From: Pelargonium nanum | Taxonomy: Eukaryota > Streptophyta > Magnoliopsida > Geraniales > Geraniaceae | Length of the DNA: 20,404 nt | Direction: 5' to 3' | NCBI GenBank assembly: GCA_036897485.1 | Contig: JAYMTF010001970.1 | Location: 1 to 20,404 of the forward strand | Shown: piece by piece, positions 20,396 through 20,404 of the stretch | How the letters are laid out: every line of letters starts with the position of its first letter | Position numbering within the stretch: the first letter of the stretch is position 1 | The notes under the pieces: model-generated | What the model was told of the DNA's origin: nothing | The model's database searches: none | Seen by the model: only the letters and a program-made list of their open reading frames with translations | Program-made: the position numbers and the translations under genes

Positions 20396-20404
20396 ATCAT
20401 CTAA

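Overview
This 20.4-kb window is AT-rich (about 34% GC from sampled lines) and almost empty of recognisable genes. I found no rRNA, no intact tRNA, no CRISPR array and no protein gene of a family I can name. The longest open frame is 131 codons. With stops expected about once in 14 codons at this composition, a handful of 60-100-codon frames over six frames and 20 kb is what chance gives. The best guess for the source is the non-coding part of a large, expanded organelle genome, most likely a plant-type mitochondrion. Three things point that way: many stop trinucleotides on both strands, short islands of different composition, and decayed tRNA genes of bacterial/organellar type. A gene-poor eukaryotic nuclear region cannot be excluded.

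Layout. Positions 1-5383 hold no gene, only a perfect 9-bp hairpin at 3313-3337. A decayed tRNA-Gln-like gene lies at 5384-5456. Positions 5457-10451 are non-coding, with two weaker tRNA-like relics near 6952-7022 and 8160-8235 and a CA-rich patch near 9395-9470. A perfect 8-bp hairpin sits at 10452-10475. A GC-richer island at about 12225-12640 has a minus-strand open frame and splice-site-like motifs on the plus strand. A tRNA-Ser-like relic lies near 14390-14475. From about 14860 to 16130 the plus strand is strongly G-rich over C, unlike its surroundings. Positions 16130-18990 are again plain, with a 10-bp inverted repeat (16681-16728), a 12-bp tandem duplication (18666-18690) and a weak tRNA-Asn-like relic (18030-18105). 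The right end is the most structured part: the 131-codon open frame (18991-19386), a CA-rich stretch, a minus-strand tRNA-like relic (19730-19801) overlapping a 12-bp perfect palindrome, a second tRNA-Gln-like relic (20094-20166), and two copies of a repeat of 96-bp period that run to the window edge (20251-20395).

The main signal is the set of tRNA fossils. At least four keep the canonical spacing between the D-arm GG and the T-arm GGTTC while most stems are broken. The two Gln-like copies share a non-standard 5' half, so they look like copies of one already-altered tRNA-like sequence rather than two independent decays. No genes here can be shown to work together.
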